Notes: generated by a model not told the origin, from the sequence alone. Numbered from the stretch's first letter, positions 53,668-64,000 are shown. The stretch is DNA of 64,000 nt from Dryocosmus kuriphilus (GCA_038277395.1 CM076196.1:83393786-83457785), one strand, 5' to 3'. Translations and numbers: made by a program.

Positions 53668-53733
<66 letters not shown>
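53668..53733. repeat. Poly-C homopolymer, 66 bases
   Basis: An uninterrupted C run (G on the minus strand), preceded by CTGTTTCG and followed by AGATTGG. It could form i-motif or G-quadruplex structures. Exact length may be uncertain. Confidence 0.9.
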
Positions 53734-53888
53734 AGATTGGTTCAAGTTGCTGAAAAAATAATTCCTGTAAAGTTTCAGCTCGATCGGATAAGGCTAAATG
53801 GCGCTCCAGGGCTCTTGAATTTTTAAATAATTATTTTTATTTACGGAAGTCGATTTTATTTTATATCTTTTTAAAATAGTCATATTAT

Positions 53889-53926
<38 letters not shown>
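53889..53926. repeat. (TA)n microsatellite
   Basis: About 18 TA units. Confidence 0.95.
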
Positions 53927-53928
<2 letters not shown>

Positions 53929-54064
53929 TACAAAAGTTGTAGATTTACTCAAGGAGCTTATCTTCTCATCCATAACTTTTATGCATAAGACTAACGGTTT
54001 TCGAAAAAAAATCAGAAAAATTAACGCCTTAAGTTAGTTGACATAAACTCAATATCGATAATTT

Positions 54065-54318
54065 TTACAAATATGAGACTGGAAGGCGTAATTTTCAATA
54101 AAACGGGAGCAAACTACACATAACTCTTAAAATCACTTCCCGAATGCCACCTATGCATTAATTTTTTATTTTTACCCCCTCACCCTCTTCCAGCATGTCC
54201 CAAAAAAACCACCCTCTAAACGTGGATCAAGTATTTTGCGGTGTACATGGTCGTAAATATGACTTCTGTGTGGTTTTTCTTTCACAGATTATTTTTAATG
54301 AATAAATTAAAAAGTTTA
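54065..54318 (+). repeat. Inverted repeat arm, left
   Basis: GAGACTGGAAGGCGTAATTTTC, CTCTTCCAGCATGTCCCAAA, GATCAAGTATTTTGCGGTGTA and AATGAATAAATTAAAAAGTT match the reverse complement of 57745-58037. It lies directly left of HINE copy I, which therefore appears inserted into this element. Confidence 0.75.
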
Positions 54319-54484
54319 ATATATTTTTCCATTCTCATCAGAGAAGGTATTGGATTTATGTAAAATTTGACTTTCGCAGATTTCATGAAATCTCCACGTT
54401 TTGAGACCTCCTGAATCCGAAAAAAAAAAAAAAAAAAAAAAAACAGTTTTTACGACGGTGTCTGTCTGTCTGTTGTCCTCGTCG

Positions 54485-54539
<55 letters not shown>

Positions 54540-55610
54540 TGGAGTCTGTTCCCACGATAACTTTCGAAGGACTAATCGGATTCGATTGCACTTTGGTATA
54601 CTTCTTTAAGGGGTAAAAAGAAAGGACGAGTTCGTTAACCAGCGGTTTTTGACCAACGGTTATGGTTTTATCCATCAAAAACGATTTTCACAAAATCAAA
54701 AAATCCATTTTCCGGCTAAACTATGAGAGATACAAAAAAAAATGTAAAAAAGTAAAATTGTTCATCTCAAAAAAATCTACAAATTTTATCTTACCCATTT
54801 TTTGATAAATTGAACGGTTTTTGTTTTAATGAAGAAACCGCTATTAAAATTAAAAAATCTGGTTTCCCGTCAAAATATTCAAGATAAAAAAAATAGTGAA
54901 GAACAAAGTTGTTCAATTCAAAAAGATGTACAAATTTTGTTTAAACCATTTTTTGATAAAATGCACGGTTTTTGTTTTAATCGATAAAACGTTATTAAAA
55001 ACCAAAAATTTCAAATTTTCCGCCAAATTATGCAAGATACGAAAAAATGATAATAAACAAAGTTCTTCACCTCAAAAAGGTCTACAAATTTTCTCTCTAT
55101 CATTTTTTTGATCAGACGCGTAGTTTTTGAGTTGTTCGTGAAATGTGTTATGAATTATAAAGAAAACCACTTTTCAGCAAAACTATGCAAGATATGAGAA
55201 AATATTAGCAAGCAGAATTGTTCACTTTGGAAAGAGCTACAAAATTTATTTATAAGACTCGTCGTTTTACTTTTAAGAATCGAAATCCTGTATTGTGAAA
55301 ATTTGGAAAATCACAAAAAATCTTCGCCAATCTACAAAGTGTTTTTAAAAATTGTAATTATCGAACGCGAAGCGCGAGTGTCATGATGAGAATGTATTCC
55401 TTAAGGGCGATAGAGGCTTAAGTAAAATAATTTCTTCTGTAATTTTTAATTTAAAGGTTTATACGATTCATAAACACCGAGCGCGTAGCGCGAGGTGAAT
55501 AATCTATTGAGCGCGAAGCGCGAGTGCCAATACACGCGCGCCTCAGGCGCGCTTATACTTCGCGCCAAGCGCAAGACGAGAATGTGCCCGCGAAGCGGGC
55601 AGATTTTTTT
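54319..55610 (+). mobile_element. HINE-like element, copy I (full length, best preserved)
   Basis: 5' CATTCTCATCAGAGAAGGTAT at 54329, an A-homopolymer (54419-54443), GGTGTCTGTCTGTCTG, a long (GTC)n tract (54476-54540), GATAACTTTCGAAGGACTAA, AACCAGCGGTTTTTGACCAA. Then come four modules (54700-55330), ATGAGAATGTATTCCTTAAGG, GCGC palindromes, and the 3' end GAGAATGTG then GCCCGCGAAGCGGGC (55586-55600) and AGATTTTTTT. The 5' ATTCTCATC and 3' (GACGAGAATG) are subterminal inverted repeats. No coding capacity. Confidence 0.85.
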
Positions 55611-55639
55611 AGTAATAATTAATTCTTTTTACCATTTTC

Positions 55640-56620
55640 ATTTGTTTAAACAATTCTTTTTCCATATTTTATCGCGAGTTATCGGTATTGCACAACGACA
55701 TAAACTAATTAGGCAATATAAAGAATAATTAAGGTCGATTTTATTTGTTTTTAATTGTTTAAAAAAAATTTTCTTTTGCAATTTTTTTGGATAAAATATA
55801 AAAAATGTACAGTTTCTATGAGTAACATGAACTAATTGGTTTAAATTCAGAGAAGGTTTAAATATTTGATATTTTGTCGAAAAAAAATTATTTATACAAA
55901 TGTAAATTCTAATAATGATGGGTAAGTCGTAAAAATACAAGACATTTCAGAATTCTATGAAGTTTGTTGAAATATTTGCAAAAAATTACATTTATCTGCC
56001 TTATTCCAGTCTAAAGTTACATTTAAGCAATAAAAAATTGTTTAGACAATTAAAAACCAATAAAATCGACCGTAATGTTTTTTTATACTGCCTAATTAGT
56101 TTATGTCGTAAATATTACTTTTGTGTTGTTTTTTCTTTACAGATCAATTTTAATGGACAAACTAAAGAGTTCCATGTATTGTTTTAATAATCATTAATTG
56201 TTGAAACAGTTTTTATTTGTTGAAACAATTATTTTTTCATATTTTATCGCAAATTTTCGAGATCATCACAACGGCATAAATTAATTAGGCAATATAAAAA
56301 ATCATTAAAGTCGATTTTATTTGCTTTTAATTGTGTAAATATTTTTTTATTGCTTAAATGTACCTTTTGACTGGAACAAGACAGAGAATTGTAGTTTTTT
56401 GCAAATTTTTCAACAAACTACATAGAATTCTGATATGTCTTGTATTTTTACGATTTGTCCATCATTTTTTAAATAATTTAAATTTATTTAAACAATTTTA
56501 TTCGATAAAATATAAAAAGTTTACAGCTTCTATGAGTAACATGAACTAATAAGGTTTAAATTCAGAGGTTTAATATTTTGATATTTTGTCGAAAAGTTTG
56601 TTTATCCTAAAAATTTTTTA
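55640..56620. repeat. Nested palindromic repeats (dimeric inverted arms)
   Basis: ACATAAACTAATTAGGCAATATA and GGTCGATTTTATTTGTTTTTAATTG occur at 55695-55755, inverted at 56035-56110, and again direct at 56265-56335. The segment 55930-56040 (ATTCTATGAAGTTTGTTGAAAT) is inverted at 56350-56455. GAGTAACATGAACTAAT occurs at 55820 and 56535. Two copies of a foldback unit lie head to head or tail to tail. Confidence 0.7.
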
Positions 56621-57019
56621 CCGGTTTTTTAATAAACATAGTTTAAGCATAACAAAGGGTCCATTTACCAATTTGTAAATACATAATAAAGAAGTACTTC
56701 TTCACCTAAAGATTCAGAATTACTTTACCCAAAAGTTAGGAAAATTGCTAACTTAAGAAAAATCCAGAACAAGGTTTTGATACGGATTCTGATAGGATTG
56801 CTTGAGAGATAAACTAATCCAAAACGAATAAAAATTACTTAAAGAACGAGAAATTACACAAATTGAAATTAATAATATTAATGTTTCTTTTAATTTAAAA
56901 TTTAGCAGGAATACTAAGGTCAATAACAGAGTAGTAGTCTGCATCGGCAGGAGCACTGTTCTGTGTTCTCGCCCTTTTCAGAAGTCCCTTTCTGTTTTTT
57001 ATACCACTTCGTGGAGGTC
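56621..57019. other. AT-rich spacer
   Basis: No gene. Confidence 0.4.
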
Positions 57020-57425
57020 ACTTCTAACCTGTTCCAATGTTTTGCGGAGGGCTAGTGACAGAAATACTTGAAGTAATACTCCAAACCCTTTTCAGTGTTT
57101 TTCGGTGGGCGGGAAGGCACCTCTGTAACTGGTCACAAAAGTATTTGAGGTCACACCCCAGACCCTTTCCAGTATTTGTGGGGGGTTGGGTGCACCCTAT
57201 TGCAGGTCACAGAAATACTTGAAGTCACACCCCAAACCTTTTCCAATGTTTTTTCGGAGGGCGAGAAGGCACCCTTGCGTGGCTGGTCACGAAAATACTT
57301 GAATTCACACACCAAAAACCTTTTTCAGTGTTTTTTTTGGGGGGCGGGGGGAGGCACCCTTGTCACTGGTCACAGAAATAATTGAAGTCGCACCCCTAAC
57401 CCTTTCCAGTATCTTGCTGTCGTTG
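57020..57425 (+). repeat. Tandem satellite, about 75-85 bp units, five to six copies
   Basis: Units share GGTCACAGAAATACTTGAAG, TCACACCCCAAACC, TTTTCCAGTGTTTTTCGG, GGGCGGGAAGGCACCC. The copies vary by substitution and short indels. The GGGG-rich part between monomers varies in length. Confidence 0.8.
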
Positions 57426-57744
57426 AATTGGTTATTTGTACCTATATTTCGGGATTTTTACATAAAGAAATCGATATCTCGAAAACTATGATATTGATTC
57501 AATAGTTTCAGATTCGTGTCTCTCGCGAAAAAGCCTATCAGAATTTGCATTAAAGCTTTGTCGCCACGGATATCATACAAATCGATTAACAGAAATTTTG
57601 TCAGATTTTTGTCGGTACCCTACTGTATACCCAACTTTTTTTTATATTGCCTAATCAGTTTATGTCGTTGTGAAAATCGCCAAAATTTGCGATAAATCAT
57701 GCAGAAAGAATGTTTTAAAGAAATAAAAATTGTTTAAACAATTC

Positions 57745-58037
57745 ATTATTAATAAGCAAAGACATTGAACTTTTCAATTTATCCATTAGAAATGATCTGT
57801 AAGAAACAAACTACACAAAAGTAATATTAAAGACCAATACGAGTACACAGTAAAATACTTGATCCTCGTTTAGAGGATAGTTTTTGGGACTTGCTGGAAG
57901 AGGTTGAGGGGGTAAAAGTCAAAAATAAATGCATAGTTCTTACTCAGGAAAGTGATTGCAAGAGTTCTGTGTAGTTTGCACTCGTTTTGTTGAAAATTAC
58001 GCCTTCCAGTCTCATATTTGTAAACATGAGGATACTG
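57745..58037 (-). repeat. Inverted repeat arm, right
   Basis: Reverse complement of 54065-54318: GAGGATAGTTTTTGGGACTTGC, TAAAATACTTGATCCTC, GAAAATTACGCCTTCCAGTCTCATATTTG. Confidence 0.75.
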
Positions 58038-58339
58038 ATTTTATATCAACTATACATTTCCCTTTTTTTTCTGATGTCCTAGGACGAGGGATGTAGGAGG
58101 ATTTTAATATTTAAGTTTAATTTCCATTGTTATATATTGTCTATATACAAGGTGTCCCATTTTAATCTATGGATCCAAATATCTCTTAAAATACTCCATC
58201 TACAAAAACATGGTTCAGACAAAAATTGTGCAGAACATAGGGGGTCATTTGATGGTGCTATTAATTTTGATCTTGAGGTCAATTTTCAAGGTCATTTGAA
58301 GGTCAAGACGATTTTTTAAAATGGAGACCCCTATTTTTC

Positions 58340-58350
58340 ACTGCGGATTT
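58340..58350. repeat. Target-site duplication, left (ACTGCGGATTT)
   Basis: Identical to 59021-59031. It abuts the T run that is the polyA tail of the minus-strand element. Confidence 0.9.
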
Positions 58351-59020
58351 TTTTTTGTTTCTTTGTTTGGCGGAGGAGGAGGTGGAAATCCTTTTGACGG
58401 ACTGAGTGTGGAACTCGGCCTCACGGCCCCTACCCACTAAAACCACCTCCTCCCCCGACACTCAGATTATAAGTCCATTGTGCCACACCGTATTTCCCGC
58501 ACTCTGTTGTGGAACCAAGTCCCATCTTGTGCGTATATAAAGGTCAGACCCTGTGGTTTCAGAGCCTTAGACCTTTCTGTCTCCCTGTTTAAGGGGGTGC
58601 TCTTGGAGCCCCTTTTCCTCTTACCCGCATGACGGGCAAGAGGAGTTGCTCCAGAAGTCCGCTGTTCCAAGACCCCTTGTGAGGACCCCTTGCTGCCCGG
58701 TAATTCTTTCCTTCGCTACTTGAGAGCCGACCCCTTTGGAGCCGTCCCCTTTGGAACCGGCCCTATTTGGAGCCGTCCCCTTAGGAGCCGTCTCCTTTTG
58801 GCGATGGGCTAAAAGGTATGGAATAAGTACACGCGCCCTCGATATTCCAGGAGGCTTTGCCATTACCCCCTGGAAGGATCGCTTCTTGGTCAGGGTCCCG
58901 CAGACCGCAGAGACCCCCAGTTCCCCAGAGCAGCCGCATCTCACGATACAGTCCCTCTGGTTCACATACTCTAGGTCACCCTCCCACCAACTACAAGGTC
59001 ATGTGATCCCCAGGGAGGGG
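58351..59020 (-). mobile_element. Short retroelement sharing the 3' stem of the gag-only element
   Basis: A 670-bp minus-strand insertion with an 11-bp duplication and a T-rich left edge (58351-58370). Its 3' stem (GGAGGAGGAGGTGG at 58372, CCACCTCCTCC at 58446) and loop (GAGTGTGGAACTCGGCC, CCCACTAAAA) repeat the 3' structure of the element at 1170-3214. The rest is different: short tandem GGCTCCAAAGGGGAC-like units (58728-58795) and no RT. The frames at 58467-58670 and 58621-58965 (minus) have no recognisable domain. It is either a SINE-like passenger or the 3' end of another R1-like family. Confidence 0.75.
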
Positions 59021-59031
59021 ACTGCGGATTT
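59021..59031. repeat. Target-site duplication, right (ACTGCGGATTT)
   Basis: Identical to 58340-58350. Confidence 0.9.
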
Positions 59032-59394
59032 GGAAAGAGCGGAAAATTTCACGTCAAAAATGTTCTGTGAGAAATTTGCTTTTGTGACCTTAGAAACGTC
59101 AAATATCAAGGTAAAGTGCCTAAAAAACAGTCAGATGCTCTTTTTTAAAATTCAAAGTGTGAACCACCTTGACCATCTTAACCTGCAGGTAAATTGTCAA
59201 GGTCATTTGAAAGTCAAAGGTCAAGAAAAGTCTTTTGAAGAAAAGTCAAATCAAAGGCAACTGTTTAAAAATCTCTTAGAACCTTACTTGTAGCGTTATC
59301 CGGAAACGACGTGCACGTAGTAAGTTCTGTTTCCTTTGGGGTGCTTGTTTATCGTGAGTCCCTTTCTCTAGTCAGCCTTACTTTTTTTTTTTCT

Positions 59395-59925
59395 CACGTT
59401 AAATTATAAATTCTGTAACGATACGATTACCTCAAACCCATTTTGGCATCCCGCGATATTCTTCGATTCAATTTCCCTGCTTCGCTATAGACTGAATATT
59501 GTCTGCGTTCCAGGTTTAAAATATTAAAACCCGCCAAGTATTGCCGGTCAGATTAATTTGAGGTGATCGAATTAAATTTTAGTTTACCTTTATTCTTTTT
59601 AAGTAGTTTGCTTTATTCATGTTAATTATTTTGCCCGATAATTATCTGTATTTGTAAGTTTCATTCTACCAGCTCAGTGTACGTTTTTCTGCATTTTGCA
59701 ACCTATGGTAAAGTACAATAAAGAAATTTAGGTTTATATCATGCTTTCCTTTCTATAAATTTTCCCTTTTCAGCAATAGTTTATGTTTATTAAATTTACA
59801 AAGCAAGGTGAGTCTCTACTCTTTGTATCGAGAAAGATCCCGCCTTTTCCAATCTTCTAGTCGCTCTGAAGATTGGAATAATAAATTAAATAAAATAAAA
59901 TTGTTACAGCCGTGACGTAACGAAA
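59395..59925 (-). repeat. LTR/TIR-like unit, right copy (inverted)
   Basis: On the minus strand it follows the same landmarks as 48130-48630: ACGTCACGGCTGTAACAATTTT, CCAATCTTCAGAGCGACTAG, AAGATTGGAAAAGGCGGGATC, GACTCACCTTGC, then AACGCAGACAATATTCAG, ATAGCGAAGCAG, GAAGAATATCGCGGGATGC and TCGTATCGTTAC. The conserved tip faces outward at both places, so they could be the inverted ends of one ~11.8-kb element or two independent solo repeats. Confidence 0.7.
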
Positions 59926-59959
59926 GTTATGGTTATTTCTAATGTGTGAAAAATCTGTT

Positions 59960-61133
59960 TTTTACAGTGAATCTTTACATGAAATCTCGACGCTTCATGA
60001 CCTCCTGAATTCGAAAAAAACATGTTTTACGACGGTGTCTGTCTGTTGCCGTCGTTGTCGTTGTTTTCGTTGATGTTGTCGTCGTTGTCGTCGTCGTCGT
60101 CGTCTGTTCCCACGATAACTTTAGAAGGACTAATCGGATTGGATTAAAGCGTAAAAAGTAAGGACGAGTTCGTTAACCAGCGGTTTTTGACCAACGGTTA
60201 TGGTTTTATCCATCAAAAGCGGTTTTTACAAAATCAAAAAATCCATTTCTCGGCTAAACTATGCGAGATACAAAAAAAAATAGTGGAAAGTAAAATTGTT
60301 CATCAAAAAAAATTCTACAAATTTTGCTTTATCCCATTTTTTGATAAAATGCACGGTTTTTGTTTTAATCGAGAAAACGTTATTAGAAATAAAAAACTGT
60401 GTTTTCTTGCCAAAATATTCAAGGTAAGAAAAAAATGATAATAAACAAAGTTGTTCAACTCAAAAAGATTTACAAATTTTGTATTAACCATTTTTGGATA
60501 AAATGCACCGTTTTTTTTTTAATCGAGAAAACGTTATTAAAAATCAGAAATTCAATTTTCCCGCCAAACTATGCAAGGTACGAAAAAAGTGATAATGAAC
60601 AAAGTTGTTCTCCTCAAAAAGATCTAAAAATCTTCTCGTTTTCATTTTCTTGTAGAAAGAAATAGTTTTTTAGTTATTCGTGAAATATGTTATGAAATAT
60701 AAAGAAAACCACTCTTCAGCAAAACTGTGCAAGATATGAGAAAATATGAAGGAGCAGAATTGTTCACTTTGGAAAAAGCTGCAAAATTTATTTATAAGAC
60801 TCATCGTTTTACTTTTAAGAGTCGAAATCCTGCATTGTGAAAATTTGGAAAATCACAAAAAAACTTTACCAATCTACAATGGGTTTTAAAAAAAATTAAT
60901 TGTTGAGCGCGAAGAGCGAGTATCATGATGAGAATGTATTCATTAAGGTCGATAGAGCCTTAAGTAAAATAATTTCTTTTGCAATTTTTAATAAAATTCA
61001 AATTTAATAATCTCATTAAAAGTAGGTGTTTTGAAAGTTTAAGACCCAAGTAATTAAAACCGAGCACGATGTGCGAGGATCAAAAACATCCGAGCGCGAA
61101 GCGCGAGGCTTAAATATATCGGAGCGCGGTTTT
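59960..61133 (+). mobile_element. HINE-like element, copy J (3' truncated)
   Basis: 5' block from GAAATCTCGACGCTTCATGACC, (GTC)n at 60049-60105, GATAACTTTAGAAGGACTAA, AACCAGCGGTTTTTGACCAA, modules to 60800, GATGAGAATGTATTCATTAAGG, GCGC palindromes at 61075-61130. It breaks off at GAGCGCGGTTTT without the terminal hairpin. Confidence 0.8.
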
Positions 61134-64000
61134 AAAAAATGTTCAAAACCGAATTTTTAAAACTTGTCCGATTCGATTTTTTTGGGTATTTTTTCTTTTT
61201 TGATGCTCTAAAATGTTACACTTTGTACACGAAACAATCGGTGACAGTACTCATAGGCATATTACATCGTATGTTCCGCCAACGGATATATGAAGAAAAC
61301 AGAAATAAGTATGTAAGATAGATTGTAAAATAATTGAAAAAAAATCAAATGTGCTTAAAAAATAACTAAATTAAACAAAATTTAACACTAGTTCATTTCG
61401 AAAAACTTTTTTTGGTGTCAAACTAAATATTAATCCTGAATTAAAAAACGAAAAAGGAATATTTTTCCTGAAAATTAAACAAACTTAATTTCCTAAATTA
61501 CACAAACACTCAATGTTTTTAAATCTTTTTGAAAGAGGACTCTTTAGACTACCAAAAAACGCGAAAAAAAATTGAATCGGGAAATTTTGTGAAACTCGTT
61601 TTTGAATTTTTTTTTTTAAGAATTTAAAAACAAAAAATATACACGAGGACTTTATTTAAGATGATTTGGACCACGAAATTTGGATTCCCCGGTCATTTTC
61701 GCATAAAACTGTTCGGTCACGCCCATCACCGGTCATACTCTCTTCCCTTTTCCAGGCATTTTTTTTATATATGCTGGAAGAAAAAATTAAAATCCGGCAA
61801 AATATGCCAGAAGTGAAGATTAAAATCCGGAAAAATATGCCTGAAGTAAATGCTCGACCTATTATTATTAATTCGTAAAATTAAGCATTCGGTAGGTTTT
61901 GTGAAGGTACTTAACGAAAAAACCTAAGATTTCTTTTCAGAGAGAAAGAAACTACCAGTTTTAATTATATAATTTCGTCCAAAGAACCATTTTCAGAATT
62001 CCTACTCAAATAATGTACATAAAGGTAGTTTATTGTCTTCTCATGCATTTCTCAAAGTTTCAGTCCGATATTTTATTTGCAAAAAAAGTTTTTAGGTTCA
62101 AAAACAATTGATAAAAACTCAAAATTGAGGTCGGTAATATAGGTGCGTCACGTGCCCTTAACGGTATTTAACAGAGTTATAAATTACCAAAATATTTGGT
62201 AGTTGAGAAATATTGCCTCATACATAAAAGGGCTTCTAATATTTTTAATTTTATGTTATTAAGCGTTTGATAAATTGTCGAATTAAGATTTTGTAATTTA
62301 AATATTAAATACCATAAATTGAGAAGTGTTCTGGAGCTTTGAATGCTTTGGTTTTGTAGTTAAGTATTCAATATTTCTGCTGAAAAATTTCTCAAATTTT
62401 AATGACCTGAAACAATTTTTCGAACCGGAAAATGACCAGAAATTTGTTTTTGTTTCTAGAGGCCACCCTGAAACATTTATATTGAGAATTTGATTTCTAA
62501 TAAGAAATTTCTCGCGCGCGTAGCGCGAGATTCATAATTACTGGTTTGTTTATCAAAATAATAATTTATAATTTCTAAATAAATTTTTAAAAACAAAATT
62601 CAACCAAATAGATTTGTACCTACAGAATTATTAATTTTTTAAATCTATTTTCCTATACATGGGTATAGCGACTTTGATCTAATTTTCTCCATTAAAAATA
62701 AACAATATTCGAAGTTCTTTATGAGAATGTGAAACTTGTACATGTATTCCTAAATAACCTTTGTTAATGCTTATGTGCGATATGCTTTTAAAGAATTTGA
62801 GCGACTTCTGTTAAGTCTTCGAGTCGATCCGAGATAAAATCTGACAGATATACCTGTGATTGAATAAAATAAATTTCAGCCGATAGATTGCGATGGAATG
62901 AAAGATTTTAATAAAAATTTTAAATGAAAGTTCAAGTTCAAGATCACTTGGCGTAATATTCAATCTAAATACAGAAAAAAAAGTTCTGTCTCGTTATCTT
63001 TAATGTTACCCGCGGCGACAGCTCGTGTTTCATTTTGATATTTATCCAGTTGCTCGCTTTGCCTTTAGTAACCAGTGCTTTTAAAGTGGATTTACGTGAT
63101 TTGGACTAATTGCATTTCTCGCTGCAAATCGCATATAAAGGGGAGTTTTGCTTTTACGTGCAAAAAGATACAGATAGATGAAAGTTGATTGGATAATCAT
63201 AGGCGAGAAGATTATCTTGTCACGCAGTATGATACGTCCTGGCTTGCTTGGATTAGAAGCGTCGGCATCAGGGCAATAAAATCTAATTATTTCACACCTC
63301 GGTTTCTTCACATTGCTCTCCAATCTCATGAACAACTATAAGAGGAATTTTAGATCTTTTCACCGTGACGTGGATCAAAAATTTTTAAAATTATGATAGA
63401 ATATTTTAAGGCACTAAAATCAACAATGGGCTAAAGACGTCAAGAAAAAGGAGATGTGTGTGGTAAAATCTTCGTCACTAGCAGTAGTCCGATTAAAAGA
63501 AGATTCAGAAATGAAAACCAGATGTATCTATTTCTTACATTGAAACAACAAATAAAAAAGTCTCAATGCCCCGAGGCCGTCCATCCTCGTCTGTTTTCAG
63601 AGCTTTAAATTCTAATCTATTATTCTTATTACAATATCTTTGATACGGATAGTTAATCGATTGTCTAAACAAGTACTCAATTTTATTCTCTATTTTAAGC
63701 CTCTTGAAAGCGAGTACTTCTATTTTAAACACGCCCACAACAATTTTCCTATACAATTATACGATTTCTGAAGGCATTTCTTGTCTCATTTCACCCCAGT
63801 GAATAAACCCTCTTGTTCTCATGAAATATATCACGAAAATAGAAAAATAGTTGAAATTAATTAAAAAATTTTTTTTATTAGTTTGGATTATTCAGGTGTC
63901 CTTGACTTTTTAATTTTCGAGGTTTCGTGGAAATCGATCTAGGATGAGGAGCCAATAGATACCACGGTCATCAACAAAAAGCGGCTATAAATACGGATTA
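61134..64000. other. AT-rich non-coding stretch
   Basis: Contains the CCGGCAAAATATGCC minisatellite (61785-61850), a short GCGCGCGTAGCGCGAG HINE fragment (62515-62530), and short frames at 63081-63335 and 63535-63756 (minus) that I do not recognise. No other gene. Confidence 0.4.

Larger units (their letters stand above)
58137..59330. repeat. Older repeat with GGTGTCCCATTTTAA and CAAGGTCATTTGAAGGTCAA
   Basis: Two halves, 58137-58339 and 59032-59330, both containing CAAGGTCATTTGAAGGTCA- or AAGTCA-type strings. They are interrupted by the retroelement at 58351-59020. I cannot name the family. Confidence 0.4.

Noticed and set aside
54319..55610. Classical Helitron
   Set aside because: The 3' end is a hairpin followed by AGATTTTTTT, not CTRR, and subterminal inverted repeats are present; the Helentron/HINE type fits better.
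58467..58965. Protein gene on the minus strand
   Set aside because: Short frames in a G+C-rich retroelement with tandem GGCTCC-type units and no known domain.
48130..59925. Polinton/Maverick element (long inverted ends)
   Set aside because: No polymerase, integrase, ATPase or capsid-like frames between the ends.

Overview
The window looks like a gene-poor, AT-rich, repeat-choked piece of an insect nuclear genome. The best guess is a hymenopteran such as a parasitoid or gall wasp. The reasons are spliced coding remnants, an insect ionotropic (chemosensory) receptor, a ZMYM1-like hAT, a mariner, non-LTR elements with polyA tails and target-site duplications, and abundant microsatellites. The order is inferred from general protein flavour, not from a database match. 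I see no intact host gene. Nearly every recognisable feature is a transposable element or a broken gene.

Layout. 1-5068: a DNA transposon with long imperfect terminal inverted repeats and a decayed RNase H-like transposase gene, split by an ORF1-only (gag-only) R1-like retroelement at 1170-3214 with an 11-bp target duplication. 5456-12862 (minus strand): a multi-exon ionotropic-receptor pseudogene. Its exons cover part of the ligand-binding region, TM1, TM2, S2 and TM3. A 3.26-kb ZMYM1-like hAT element (7952-11210, plus strand) sits exactly on one of its splice donors. 13.08-17.8 kb: several copies of a non-autonomous element with subterminal inverted repeats, a (GTC)n block, internal 150-170 bp modules and a 3' GCCCGC-GAA-GCGGGC hairpin, resembling a Helentron-associated (HINE/DINE-like) family. 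More copies lie at 22.6-23.8, 43.6-45.4, 46.4-47.6, 54.3-55.6 and 60.0-61.1 kb. 17.83-22.6 kb (minus): a decayed full-length non-LTR retrotransposon (ORF1, endonuclease, reverse transcriptase).

23.9-43.5 kb is mostly AT-rich non-coding DNA. It holds a palindromic foldback element, two tRNA-like segments, two MITEs with 8-bp duplications, a pyrimidine-rich tract followed by a CpG-richer segment that ends in a strong splice donor, a 1.55-kb TA-flanked inverted-repeat element made of dispersed CAAAGAAAT motifs, and a degenerate A/T satellite-like region. 44276-45239 is an internally deleted mariner. 48-60 kb is a nest of inverted repeats: a pair of inverted ~500-bp LTR/TIR-like units, a hAT-type foldback with a perfect 8-bp duplication, a 66-base C homopolymer, a ~75-85 bp tandem satellite, and a second short retroelement sharing the 3' stem of the gag-only element, also with an 11-bp duplication. 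61.1-64 kb is AT-rich with no supported gene.

The most notable points are the receptor pseudogene with a transposon on its splice donor, the two reverse-transcriptase-less retroelements that share a 3' hairpin tail, and the abundant HINE-like family. All calls come from reading the sequence; no search was run.
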